A stretch of DNA of 64,000 bases from Ruminococcus sp. (lineage in GTDB: Bacteria > Bacillota > Clostridia > Oscillospirales > Acutalibacteraceae), in contig DPHV01000022.1 of assembly GCA_003521625.1 (NCBI GenBank), forward strand, positions 25,788 through 89,787. Direction: 5' to 3'. The position numbers and the translations under genes are program-made. This document shows, piece after piece, positions 1-7,073 of this stretch (position 1 is the first letter of the stretch; the number at the start of each line of letters is the position of its first letter). The notes beneath the pieces are model-generated. The model had not been told where the DNA came from. It did no database searches and saw only the letters and a list, made by a program, of their open reading frames with translations.

Positions 1-1
1 A

Positions 2-85
2 GCCGAAGAAATTAAGGAAGAAATAACCTCAGCCGATGAAGAAACCGAAACCGACTGCGAATCACCCGAAGGCGAACTTTTCTGA
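2..85 (+). CDS. C-terminal end of an acidic protein (5' end outside window)
   Basis: An open frame enters from the left edge and ends at a TGA at 83-85. It gives 27 residues rich in Glu, Asp and Thr and ending E-G-E-L-F. A clear rho-independent terminator follows about 20 bases later, which supports this being the real end of a gene. Too little is present to name the protein. Confidence 0.55.
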   Translation, partial: AEEIKEEITSADEETETDCESPEGELF

Positions 86-105
86 TATTTTAAAATATAT
101 ATCTT

Positions 106-139
106 ATCCCTGCCGATTAATTTCAGGCAGGGATTTTTG
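106..139 (+). terminator. Rho-independent terminator
   Basis: A perfect 9-bp stem (ATCCCTGCC / GGCAGGGAT) with an 11-base loop is followed by a short T run. It closes the gene entering from the left edge. Confidence 0.8.
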
Positions 140-200
140 CGTTATACGGTGAACCTTTTTACTTTTCCTGTGTCTTTTTAATTGAGAGGAGTGAAAAGTG

Positions 201-347
201 ATGAGCTTGTATAGACTTATAAAATACAGTATAATTGTTGACAGCAGAAATTATGAGCCGTCAGACGTGACAAAAAAAGAAATTATGAACTTATTTGTCA
301 GAATTAAGAGAGGTGAAATGTGGTGCGCAGAAATGAAAATAAGATAA
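201..347 (+). CDS. Small ORF upstream of and overlapping the sigma factor gene
   Basis: This 48-residue frame begins ATG with a GAGAGGAG ribosome site about 10 bases upstream. It ends 28 bases inside the sigma factor gene, in another frame. The product (starting MSLYRLIKYS, ending MKIR) is basic and matches nothing I recognise. Its overlap with the GTG start of the sigma factor would allow translational coupling, so it may be a leader peptide or a small regulator. It may also be a chance frame; the good ribosome site is the main support. Confidence 0.35.
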   Translation: MSLYRLIKYSIIVDSRNYEPSDVTKKEIMNLFVRIKRGEMWCAEMKIR

Positions 348-2104
348 ACTCAAACAAGCTTGCAAAATACGTTGCAAGGGCGCAGAAGGGCGACAGAAAG
401 GCGATGGAGCGCATTGTTGACGAAACGAGCGGATATGTCTACTATTACTGCCTTACGCTCTTGTGCAGCGAGGACGAGGCAAACGATGCAGTGCAGGAAA
501 TTTACCTTACCTTGCTTAAAAAGCTCGGCACGCTCGAAAATCCGAAAGCCTTTCTCGGCTGGCTCAAAGCGTTAACGTCAAATCATTGTAAAAACAGGCT
601 TGCAAGAAATAAAAATTATCCGAGCCTTGATGATGAGGTGCTTTTTGAAAATACCGAAGAAACGGACGTTCAGCTTGTTCCGCAAAAGCAGATTGAGGCT
701 CAGGAGCTGAGAAATGCCGTAGTTACTGCGGTAAAAAATATCCCTGTTTTTCAGCGTGAGTGCGTGATGATGTACTACTACAACGAAATGAGCGTTTCGC
801 AGATTGCCGAAGTTCTGGAAATTAAAGAGGGTACGGTCAAAAGCAGGCTGTACAATGCAAGAAAATCAATAAAGTCGGAGCTTGAAAAGCTTGGTTTCAG
901 CGAAAACACGCTCGGCGGATTTTCACCGCTTGCGTTTGTTGCGTATTCGCTTATGAGCGACAGCAAAAAGTATTATTGCCCGATAAGCTTTTCTGCCTTG
1001 TCAAAAAGCGGAGCAGTTGCAGGTGCTGTAAAAGCGGCGGCAACAACGTCACTCGGAATTAAAGCCGTATCGGGAATTGCGGCGGCAGGCGTGCTCGTTA
1101 CGGGTGGAATAGTCGTCCATAACGTAAAGCAAAGTGCGCCGCCTGCACAGGAAATTACCGTCAGTCAGATAAGCGAAAGCACTTCGGAAAATACCACTCA
1201 GCCGACAACACAACCGACAAACGAACACAAATGGACGGCAGAGGAGCTTTACTACGCATACGGCTTTACGGATGAGCAGCGCAGAACGGAGCTTCAATTC
1301 AATCCGTCATTACCGCTTAACTCACAGCAAAACAAGGACTACGTCTACGACAGAATGAACAACTCAATTGACTACTTCAAAACCTTGCAGGCAACCTACT
1401 ACCACAGTGACGGAAAGTCAATGTATTATGCTACATATTGCACTCAATTGGGCGACAATCGAAAATCTAAAACGATTACATTTAACGGTGACGGAGTGCC
1501 CTCATCGTATTATATTTTTGACGGCACGTATTCCGAAAGCTTCAGCTTTGGAAACGATGCGTCTTTTATGGACAGTGAAAACAAGGGATTCAGTCCTGCT
1601 GTTGCGGAGGAAATCAGGGAAAAACGCAGTGAAAAGTATGCCGAAGAACTCAACAAGTCAGAAGAAAACAGGCTTATCGGAAAAAGCTACTATTCGCCCG
1701 ATGACTTTGAGCTTGACGTAAACGCACTTCTTGCGACCAAGGAACGCTATCATTATTCGGAAGATGTGGGTGACTATATATGGGAATCAAGAGGTTTGTC
1801 TTACGAAACGCCGTTTGCGTACGACCATTATTTTCCGCAGAATTATGCGTTTGATTTTTTGAGGAATTTTGACCGCTGGCAGATTGACAGAATTGATAAG
1901 GTTGCAGGACGGGAGTGCTTTGTCCTTTCAGGAAGTGCCGACGGTGAAAAGGGCTATACCTTCGAAATGTCGGTCGACAAACAAACAGGCTCACTGCTTT
2001 CATTCAAAGCCGAGGGCGGCATAAACGTTGAGATTATCACAACCGAATTTACAGTTGATGCAGCGCTCGATTTAACAATTTTTGACGATTTGTCAAAGCT
2101 GTAA
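320..2104 (+). CDS. ECF-type sigma factor fused to a transmembrane extracytoplasmic domain
   Basis: The protein has 594 residues, against roughly 160-200 for an ordinary ECF sigma factor. Residues about 15-95 are sigma region 2 (contacts core polymerase and the -10 element; note E-D-E-A-N-D-A-V-Q-E). Residues about 130-190 are region 4, with a helix-turn-helix ending EGTVKSRLYNARK. A single hydrophobic segment follows at about 242-268, then a Ser/Thr/Gln-rich linker and a soluble domain of about 290 residues that should lie outside the cell. The fusion suggests that signal sensing and transcription initiation are joined in one chain, replacing a separate anti-sigma factor; that is inference. 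GTG at 320 is chosen because AGAGAGGTG precedes it; GTG at 323 is also possible. The C-terminal domain is unassigned, and its end faintly resembles LolA/DUF4367-type anti-sigma partners. Confidence 0.85.
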   Translation: MVRRNENKINSNKLAKYVARAQKGDRKAMERIVDETSGYVYYYCLTLLCSEDEANDAVQEIYLTLLKKLGTLENPKAFLGWLKALTSNHCKNRLARNKNYPSLDDEVLFENTEETDVQLVPQKQIEAQELRNAVVTAVKNIPVFQRECVMMYYYNEMSVSQIAEVLEIKEGTVKSRLYNARKSIKSELEKLGFSENTLGGFSPLAFVAYSLMSDSKKYYCPISFSALSKSGAVAGAVKAAATTSLGIKAVSGIAAAGVLVTGGIVVHNVKQSAPPAQEITVSQISESTSENTTQPTTQPTNEHKWTAEELYYAYGFTDEQRRTELQFNPSLPLNSQQNKDYVYDRMNNSIDYFKTLQATYYHSDGKSMYYATYCTQLGDNRKSKTITFNGDGVPSSYYIFDGTYSESFSFGNDASFMDSENKGFSPAVAEEIREKRSEKYAEELNKSEENRLIGKSYYSPDDFELDVNALLATKERYHYSEDVGDYIWESRGLSYETPFAYDHYFPQNYAFDFLRNFDRWQIDRIDKVAGRECFVLSGSADGEKGYTFEMSVDKQTGSLLSFKAEGGINVEIITTEFTVDAALDLTIFDDLSKL

Positions 2105-2123
2105 AGTCTAAAATAAAAATATA

Positions 2124-2157
2124 CGGCTCCCTTTTTTTGAGGGGAGCTGTTCTTTTA
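2124..2157 (+). terminator. Rho-independent terminator after the sigma factor gene
   Basis: The stem GCTCCC/GGGAGC is followed by a T-rich stretch, about 20 bases after the stop codon. Confidence 0.65.
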
Positions 2158-2227
2158 TTAAAATCTACAAACAATCTTCCGTATGTTTGTGTATAAGAAC
2201 AAAATTGTACCATTGAATAAATACATA

Positions 2228-2256
2228 TTGCAATTATAAAATCATAGTGATATAAT
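2228..2256 (+). promoter_or_regulatory. Sigma-A type promoter for the small membrane protein gene
   Basis: TTGCAA and TATAAT are separated by exactly 17 bases, 58 bases upstream of the ATG at 2314. Confidence 0.7.
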
Positions 2257-2313
2257 TAAATTGCAATAAAACATATAATCCAATCTGATTCGTATATAAT
2301 AAACGGAGGATTT

Positions 2314-2799
2314 ATGGGATTTTTTATTATAATAATATTTGGTATTATTATGCTTTTAATAAGCGCAATTATAAAATTTATTTTGAACAGCATTGCAGTT
2401 AAAACAGTATCGACTATTTATAAAAAAACAGACGATTCAATTTTTGACGAAATATTAGAACGTGCATTTTTGTATGTATTTTTGGCTGATTTAATCGGTT
2501 ATTTTATAGGCACAATTGCGCTGATTACAGCATATATAATTAAAAACGGTACAACTTATTTGATTTTGTACTTATTATCGTGGTTCATAGCGATTATAGG
2601 AGCACCGTATGATTTGCCGAGCCTTATTATTACAATTTTCTGCGTTGCAGTTTCAATGGTTCTGACATTCGTTTTTAGTTATTCAAAGGTACTTACCGAA
2701 ACCGATTTGTCAAAAAAGCAACGGATTTTGTCTGCACTGATAATTGCGCTAATCACCGCACCATATTATTTTTTATTCTCAATCGGGATTCCGTTGTAA
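2314..2799 (+). CDS. Small multi-pass membrane protein, function unknown
   Basis: The product has 161 residues and is dominated by hydrophobic segments (about residues 2-25, 48-75, 80-105, 112-130 and 140-160), so an integral membrane protein with four or five spans is likely. A short charged loop (KKTDDSIFDEI) lies after the first span. The ATG has a GGAGG ribosome site and a strong promoter upstream, so the gene is real and probably monocistronic. I do not recognise the family. Base composition is more AT-rich than the flanking genes, which could indicate a recent arrival. Confidence 0.75.
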   Translation: MGFFIIIIFGIIMLLISAIIKFILNSIAVKTVSTIYKKTDDSIFDEILERAFLYVFLADLIGYFIGTIALITAYIIKNGTTYLILYLLSWFIAIIGAPYDLPSLIITIFCVAVSMVLTFVFSYSKVLTETDLSKKQRILSALIIALITAPYYFLFSIGIPL

Positions 2800-2868
2800 T
2801 GAAAGGAACCTGACCGGGAATAAGGCTTGCCATAATTTTGAGTGATAATAAAAATCAGTACAATACCG

Positions 2869-2897
2869 TTGACTAAATGATAAAATTATGGTATTAA
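2869..2897 (+). promoter_or_regulatory. Promoter for the 51-residue ORF
   Basis: TTGACT, a 17-base spacer and TATTAA with an upstream TG (extended -10). Transcription should start near 2904, leaving only about 9 bases before the ATG at 2913. Confidence 0.55.
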
Positions 2898-2912
2898 AAT
2901 AGTGGTGATAGT

Positions 2913-3068
2913 ATGGTAAATACAAAACAGCTTTCGAGCTTTGAAAAAGAAAATATAAACTTAACAGAAGTCAAACTTGATGAGGCAGACAGACTTGCGC
3001 AGTTGGAGGATACACGTATTGAACACAAAGAATTGTTCGACAGAGTAAGGAGAAAGCTTGATGAATAA
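2913..3068 (+). CDS. Small charged protein of 51 residues, function unknown
   Basis: This short frame (MVNTKQLSSF...RRKLDE) begins at an ATG preceded by GGTGATAG. It has a well-formed promoter immediately upstream and a bidirectional terminator just after the stop, so it forms a complete small transcription unit. The product is highly charged, has no membrane segment and looks entirely helical. I do not recognise it. The very short predicted leader means the ribosome site would lie at the extreme 5' end of the mRNA. Confidence 0.5.
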   Translation: MVNTKQLSSFEKENINLTEVKLDEADRLAQLEDTRIEHKELFDRVRRKLDE

Positions 3069-3088
3069 CAAGAAGTATTATATAACAT

Positions 3089-3118
3089 AAAATCCTCACC
3101 TTTTCGGGTGAGGATTTT
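3089..3118. terminator. Bidirectional terminator
   Basis: A 12-bp perfect stem (AAAATCCTCACC / GGTGAGGATTTT) with a 6-base loop has T runs on both strands. It ends the 51-residue ORF from the left and the alkD-like gene from the right, overlapping the latter's stop codon. Confidence 0.85.
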
Positions 3119-3848
3119 ACACTTTTTTGCGTTTCAGCGTGCGCAGATATGCTTTTGTATCTTCATTGATTCTTCGGCTTTCAATGCATTTCTGAATCGC
3201 CTTGTTAAAGGTTTCGTCGTCGAGCGAGTTGTTGTGCAGATACTCCATTGTCTTGTCCCTGCACTTTGCAACTGCTGTCGTAACAAGCCACGCTTTGGCC
3301 ATACTGACGTAGTAGTATGTGCTCTTTACGCTGTCGCACCGCTTTAAAACCTCGTCAATGTACTCATTATCAAGGTAGTAGTCGAGCATAACGACAAGCG
3401 CAATGCGGATTTTCCAGTCGTCCTTGCTGTCGAGATATTTCTGAATGTAGCAGAAAAATTCGCTTTTATATTTTTTGACTTCTTTAAGTCCTGCACAAAA
3501 GCAGTCGCAGATTGCCCAGTTGTCAATCTCATCTGCGAAATTGTCAACCAAAGCGGTGAAATCATCAAAATCTTCTGTCTTTATGAGTCCCGTAACAATT
3601 CCCCGAACCATACGTTCCTCGTAAAGCTCCGGCTTTGAAACGTCTAAAAAGCTCCTTGCGTTGCCCTTTGAAATTTCTCTGCCTATTTCACGCAGACGTG
3701 GCATTCTTATTCCGAGAATGTCGCTTTTTTCTGCGTTTGGAACGAGTGAGGAATGAAAGCTGCGGTACTTTTCGTCAGCCTGCGTTTTTAAAAATCCGAC
3801 AAATTCAAGATAATCTCCGTCAGTCCATTCGTTAAGTTTCAAATTCAT
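3117..3848 (-). CDS. DNA alkylation repair protein (AlkD-like HEAT-repeat glycosylase)
   Basis: At 243 residues this fits the AlkC/AlkD family, HEAT-like helical repeat DNA glycosylases that remove alkylated purines. Typical family landmarks are LGIRMPRLREIGREI near residues 45-60 and DNWAICDCFC near 108-118. The Trp-Lys-Ile-Arg around 145 belongs to the DNA-binding concave face in the family. It starts at ATG with an AAGGAAA ribosome site, 3 bases after the licD stop, so the two are co-transcribed. I see no functional link between phosphocholine-type transfer and repair; the pairing is probably incidental. Confidence 0.85.
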   Translation of the reverse strand: MNLKLNEWTDGDYLEFVGFLKTQADEKYRSFHSSLVPNAEKSDILGIRMPRLREIGREISKGNARSFLDVSKPELYEERMVRGIVTGLIKTEDFDDFTALVDNFADEIDNWAICDCFCAGLKEVKKYKSEFFCYIQKYLDSKDDWKIRIALVVMLDYYLDNEYIDEVLKRCDSVKSTYYYVSMAKAWLVTTAVAKCRDKTMEYLHNNSLDDETFNKAIQKCIESRRINEDTKAYLRTLKRKKV

Positions 3849-3851
3849 AGA

Positions 3852-4727
3852 TTATTTCCTTTTTCTGTCGTATTCCTCGCAAGGCGTGTTTAAGTCGAGG
3901 TACGCAATATCATGGTGCGGAACCTGCTTTTCCTTTGGCGGAAGCTCCATATAGTTGCCGAAAACCATTGTCAGATACTCGTCATATCCTGACATACACG
4001 GCATTTCAAGTCCCTCAAAGGACACATAGTCAACGCCCTCGTAAATGTGCTTGGGATATTCCTTTTTCATCCAGTACGGCCCTGCGCAAAGCTCGGTGAC
4101 GCACTTGTTTTCTTCAAGCTTATACTTCGTCATATGCCTTTCGGCACACCGCCAGATTTTGTTGCGGAGCTTTTTGCCCCTGAAAATTGAGAGCAGAATT
4201 TTACTGCCCAGTCCCATAATTCCGCCGTGATTTTCGGGTACAACCTGCGCCAGAAACAGCGAGTAAATCATCGTCCATATGTACTGCTTTTTGCGTGCAA
4301 AACGGCTGTCGGGGCAGACGTCAAGCGGAAAAACGTCGAGCACCAGACCGTGCGGAATGTCAACCTCTGTCTGATTTGCCTTTACCATTGTGTAGTTCGT
4401 GTCGGTAATCGTTATAAAAATATTGCCCGTAAACATTTCGTCGTCGGTTTTAAGCAGTCGGAATCTGCCGTCGGCTTTCTGCTCTCTCCACAGCTTGTGG
4501 AGCTTTTCGTAGTCGGGACGGGGCATAATTACGTCGATGTCATCATCCCACGGCACAAAACCGCCGTTACGCAGTGCGCCGATAAGACAGCCCCCGATAA
4601 GATAGAAACGGAGGTTGTTTTTGTCGCAGAAATTTTTGAAATATACGAGCGTGTCGAGCTGTTTAAGCTGTAATTCACGCAAAAGCTGAGGAGTCATTTT
4701 CACAAGTTCGGACAATTCTTTCACCAA
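3852..4727 (-). CDS. LicD family phosphotransferase
   Basis: The protein has 291 residues. The LicD/nucleotidyltransferase signature is clear: FYLIGGCLIGALRNGGFVPWDDDIDVIMPRPDYE near residues 40-75, with the G-G and D-D-x-D metal-binding residues intact. LicD proteins transfer phosphocholine or similar phospho-groups to surface polysaccharides, so a cell-envelope role is likely. The start is TTG at 4727 or GTG at 4724, both after AAAAAGGC; the GTG has the better spacing. The alkylation-repair gene follows at once in the same transcription unit. Confidence 0.85.
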   Translation of the reverse strand: MVKELSELVKMTPQLLRELQLKQLDTLVYFKNFCDKNNLRFYLIGGCLIGALRNGGFVPWDDDIDVIMPRPDYEKLHKLWREQKADGRFRLLKTDDEMFTGNIFITITDTNYTMVKANQTEVDIPHGLVLDVFPLDVCPDSRFARKKQYIWTMIYSLFLAQVVPENHGGIMGLGSKILLSIFRGKKLRNKIWRCAERHMTKYKLEENKCVTELCAGPYWMKKEYPKHIYEGVDYVSFEGLEMPCMSGYDEYLTMVFGNYMELPPKEKQVPHHDIAYLDLNTPCEEYDRKRK

Positions 4728-4762
4728 GCCTTTTTAAATCTTATGGTTATCTCTTTTAGTAA

Positions 4763-4963
4763 GCTAAACGATAATTTAGCGGTGTAAAATTAATGATTGT
4801 AGCGGCGAACTGTGTTCGCCATATTTAATAAATTGCGTTGCAATTTATTAAACGGGACGTCTGGGAAGCCGTCCCCTACGGAAAGGTTTGTTGTAATCTA
4901 TAACTACAGTTTAATCGGTAAAGCTTGATTGCCACTTCGGACACGGCACGCCGTGTCCCTACG
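4763..4963. repeat. Composite palindromic repeat block (REP-like modules)
   Basis: The block opens with AAACGATAATTTAGC (4766-4780), the same end sequence that bounds two larger elements in this window. Then comes an 81-bp cassette (4799-4879) running from GTAG to CTAC. It holds three hairpins: the GGCGAAC type, a TAAATTGC/GCAATTTA palindrome, and the GGGACG type. About 55 bases later a GGACACGG hairpin (4939-4962) ends in CTAC. The stretch 4854-4962 is closely repeated at 8477-8584. No gene is seen between 4728 and 5021. Confidence 0.75.
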
Positions 4964-4991
4964 ACTGTAAAACAAACTTTTCAGCTTAATT

Positions 4992-5023
4992 AATTCCGAA
5001 TTACGCATTCCGCATTCCGAATT
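4992..5023. repeat. AATTCGGAATGCG-type repeat
   Basis: A reverse-orientation copy of a repeat built from AATTCGGAAT and GCGTAAT units. It abuts the stop codon of the glycosyltransferase gene. Other copies are at 6895, 16601, 16948, 23728, 32623, 34649 and 60281. Confidence 0.7.
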
Positions 5024-6089
5024 ATTTCTTAATCGTGTTCTTCGCAATCTTTCTCTTAACCTTCTCAATGTGTTCCTTAGCGTGGCTGTTTTTGATTTTT
5101 TTCTGCCAGAACGGAATCTGAATCAGTCCGACAATCGTACCTATTCCGTAGGAAACGTGGAGAATCGGAAAGATAATCGGAAGCAGAGCAAACTGCGGCT
5201 GTAGATTTTTCATAGTAAAACAGCCGACTGCGTTTACAATGTCGAACATTCCGTAAACAAGCAGAAGTGTGTAAAGCAAAATCGGGAAACCGAGTGCGGC
5301 AATAATTGAGCAGAGTATAATCATCATAACAAACGCAAACGGCGCAAAGTGGAAGTAGGAAAGACAGCCGGGACATTCCGAAAGCGTAAGTCCAATCCAT
5401 CTGCCGTTTGAGTATTTCTGCCTTATCATATCCTTAAGATTGTTTCGTGAATGCTGATAAGAAATTATGTCGGGGCAACAGCAGAGCTTATAGCCTGCCT
5501 TGCGTATTCTGTAGTGAAACTCGTTGTCCTCGGTACGTCCGAGGTTTTCGTTAAAGCCGCCGACCTTCTGAATAACCTCGCGTCTGTAGGCGGCGTGAAA
5601 AAGGCTGTCGAGGTACTCCTTCTGCGTTGCAGGACGTCTGTAGGATGCAACCGAGCTTCCGAACAGCGAGTCCTCGGCGGCAAGCAGGGTAAGCTTCCAC
5701 GAGGAAACGTCCGAGGTTATGTTAGGTCTGCCGCCTCCGACAACGTCCTCGCCCTGACTTAAGTTATACACGTTTCTCGAAACGAAGTTTCTCGGGATTC
5801 TTGCGTGAGCGTCTACCCTGATTATTACGTCACCCGTTGCCGTCATAAGTGCGGCATTCCACGAAAAAGCCTGATTCTTCTTGGCACACTGAACAACAGC
5901 CACATTTCTGAAACCGTAGTCGGTATTTTTAAAACGCTCCATTTTTGCTCCTGTTGCGTCGGTGGACATACTGTCAACGAGGACGATTTCAATCAGCTCG
6001 TGGGGATAATCCTGAAGCTGAAAATCCCTTAAAACACCGTCAATAGCCTCCGATTCGTTGTAGGCTATCATACACAAAGATACTATCAT
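5022..6089 (-). CDS. Family 2 glycosyltransferase, membrane-associated
   Basis: The product has 355 residues. An N-terminal GT-A fold is shown by SLCMIAYNESEAIDGVL at the start, LVDSMSTDATG (nucleotide-sugar binding) near residue 37, and an R-V-D-A-H metal-binding motif near 95. LGRTEDNEFHYRIRKAGY near 185 is the acceptor/catalytic region. Two or three hydrophobic segments occupy residues about 245-325. This resembles ExoA-type polysaccharide glycosyltransferases. Its ATG overlaps the stop of the upstream membrane protein gene, so the two are translationally coupled and may act together in surface-polymer synthesis. The stop codon lies in a dispersed repeat. Confidence 0.87.
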   Translation of the reverse strand: MIVSLCMIAYNESEAIDGVLRDFQLQDYPHELIEIVLVDSMSTDATGAKMERFKNTDYGFRNVAVVQCAKKNQAFSWNAALMTATGDVIIRVDAHARIPRNFVSRNVYNLSQGEDVVGGGRPNITSDVSSWKLTLLAAEDSLFGSSVASYRRPATQKEYLDSLFHAAYRREVIQKVGGFNENLGRTEDNEFHYRIRKAGYKLCCCPDIISYQHSRNNLKDMIRQKYSNGRWIGLTLSECPGCLSYFHFAPFAFVMMIILCSIIAALGFPILLYTLLLVYGMFDIVNAVGCFTMKNLQPQFALLPIIFPILHVSYGIGTIVGLIQIPFWQKKIKNSHAKEHIEKVKRKIAKNTIKK

Positions 6090-6877
6090 ATCACACCTCT
6101 GTTTCTTTCAAGTGAAAACAGCCACTTTGCCGAAGTTGTCATAGAAGTCATAAGGTACGGCAGTGTGTAGAATGCAGGAACGACCAGCGCACACGAAAGC
6201 ACAATCCAGCCGAGAAAGCCGAAAACAAGCTTAACTGTTTTCGCAAAGTGTCTGAACGAAAATCCGATATAGCCGAACATATATTTTGCCGCAGGCAGGC
6301 TGTCGTTGAACGAATAAGCGACAAGCGGATAATGCACAAAAAGAAGATAAATCACTACTTTTATTATCACCGAAACTATGAAAAATACAATTAATATAAG
6401 TGTGTTAAAATCAAAACTGAATCCGCTTTTCAGGCTTGCGCCTAAAATGTAGCAGGCGTAGCTGTAGGCGTCAAGACCGTATGAAAGCACAGTGAAAATA
6501 AACAAAAGCGTTATGTTGATTACCAGAGTTTTAAAGTACCTTTTAGCACCTTTGAAAAAGTAGAATAAATCCGAAATTTCGGTGCGGTTGTAAAGCGAAG
6601 TGTTGCAGAACATCTTATAAAGTCCGTTCATCAGCGGAGAAAGCAGAATTGCGACAGTAAGCGCAGTGCATGCCGCAAGTGAAAAAATCAGCTTTTTGCT
6701 CTCTTTTATAAGACCTGTGTCCGTATCAATCGCCTTTGCAAAAAATCCGAAGCCGTATAACAGTGCGTTAATTAATATCATAATCACGCATACAGCGAGC
6801 ACTGCGGCGATAATGACAGACCAGTTGTTTTTCAGTGAATCCTTTGCTTGATTTTTGATAACTCTTTCGGTACTCAT
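6086..6877 (-). CDS. Polytopic membrane protein coupled to the glycosyltransferase
   Basis: The 263-residue protein starts MSTERVIKNQ. The frame stays open to 6931, but those extra residues are translated from a dispersed repeat, and AAGGAG sits 7 bases upstream of the ATG at 6877, which fixes the start. Six hydrophobic segments are visible (about residues 20-45, 65-90, 115-140, 160-190, 215-240 and 240-255). I do not recognise a specific family. Its end overlaps the glycosyltransferase start by four bases, so a shared envelope role, perhaps in handling a lipid-linked sugar, is likely but inferred. Confidence 0.75.
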   Translation of the reverse strand: MSTERVIKNQAKDSLKNNWSVIIAAVLAVCVIMILINALLYGFGFFAKAIDTDTGLIKESKKLIFSLAACTALTVAILLSPLMNGLYKMFCNTSLYNRTEISDLFYFFKGAKRYFKTLVINITLLFIFTVLSYGLDAYSYACYILGASLKSGFSFDFNTLILIVFFIVSVIIKVVIYLLFVHYPLVAYSFNDSLPAAKYMFGYIGFSFRHFAKTVKLVFGFLGWIVLSCALVVPAFYTLPYLMTSMTTSAKWLFSLERNRGVI

Positions 6878-6894
6878 ATGTTCTCCTTTTAGAT

Positions 6895-6927
6895 AATTCG
6901 GAATGCGTAATGCGTAATTCGGAATTA
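6895..6927. repeat. AATTCGGAATGCG-type repeat
   Basis: A forward copy (AATTCGGAATGCGTAATGCG, then AATTCGGAATT) immediately upstream of the ribosome site of the membrane protein gene. It may contribute to that gene's 5' leader. Confidence 0.7.
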
Positions 6928-6981
6928 TCATAATGCGTGTTGTTTGGACATTGTTACGTTGATAGCGTTTCCTCTATATCC

Positions 6982-7062
6982 GTAGGGGACGGCTTCCCAG
7001 ACGTCCCTGTGCATAAATTGCAATGCAATTTATGCATTTTGGCGAACGCAGTTCGCCACTAC
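6982..7062. repeat. 81-bp three-hairpin REP cassette
   Basis: Runs from GTAG to CTAC. It holds a GGGACG/CGTCCC hairpin, a central palindrome around ATTGCAATGCAAT, and a GGCGAAC/GTTCGCC hairpin. Length and order match the cassette at 18670-18750, and the one at 4799-4879 in the opposite orientation. Confidence 0.8.
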
Positions 7063-7073
7063 AATATTAAACA

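Noticed and set aside
6878..6931. Longer N-terminus for the membrane protein coupled to the glycosyltransferase
   Set aside because: The extra residues are translated from a dispersed AATTCGGAAT repeat, and AAGGAG marks the ATG at 6877.
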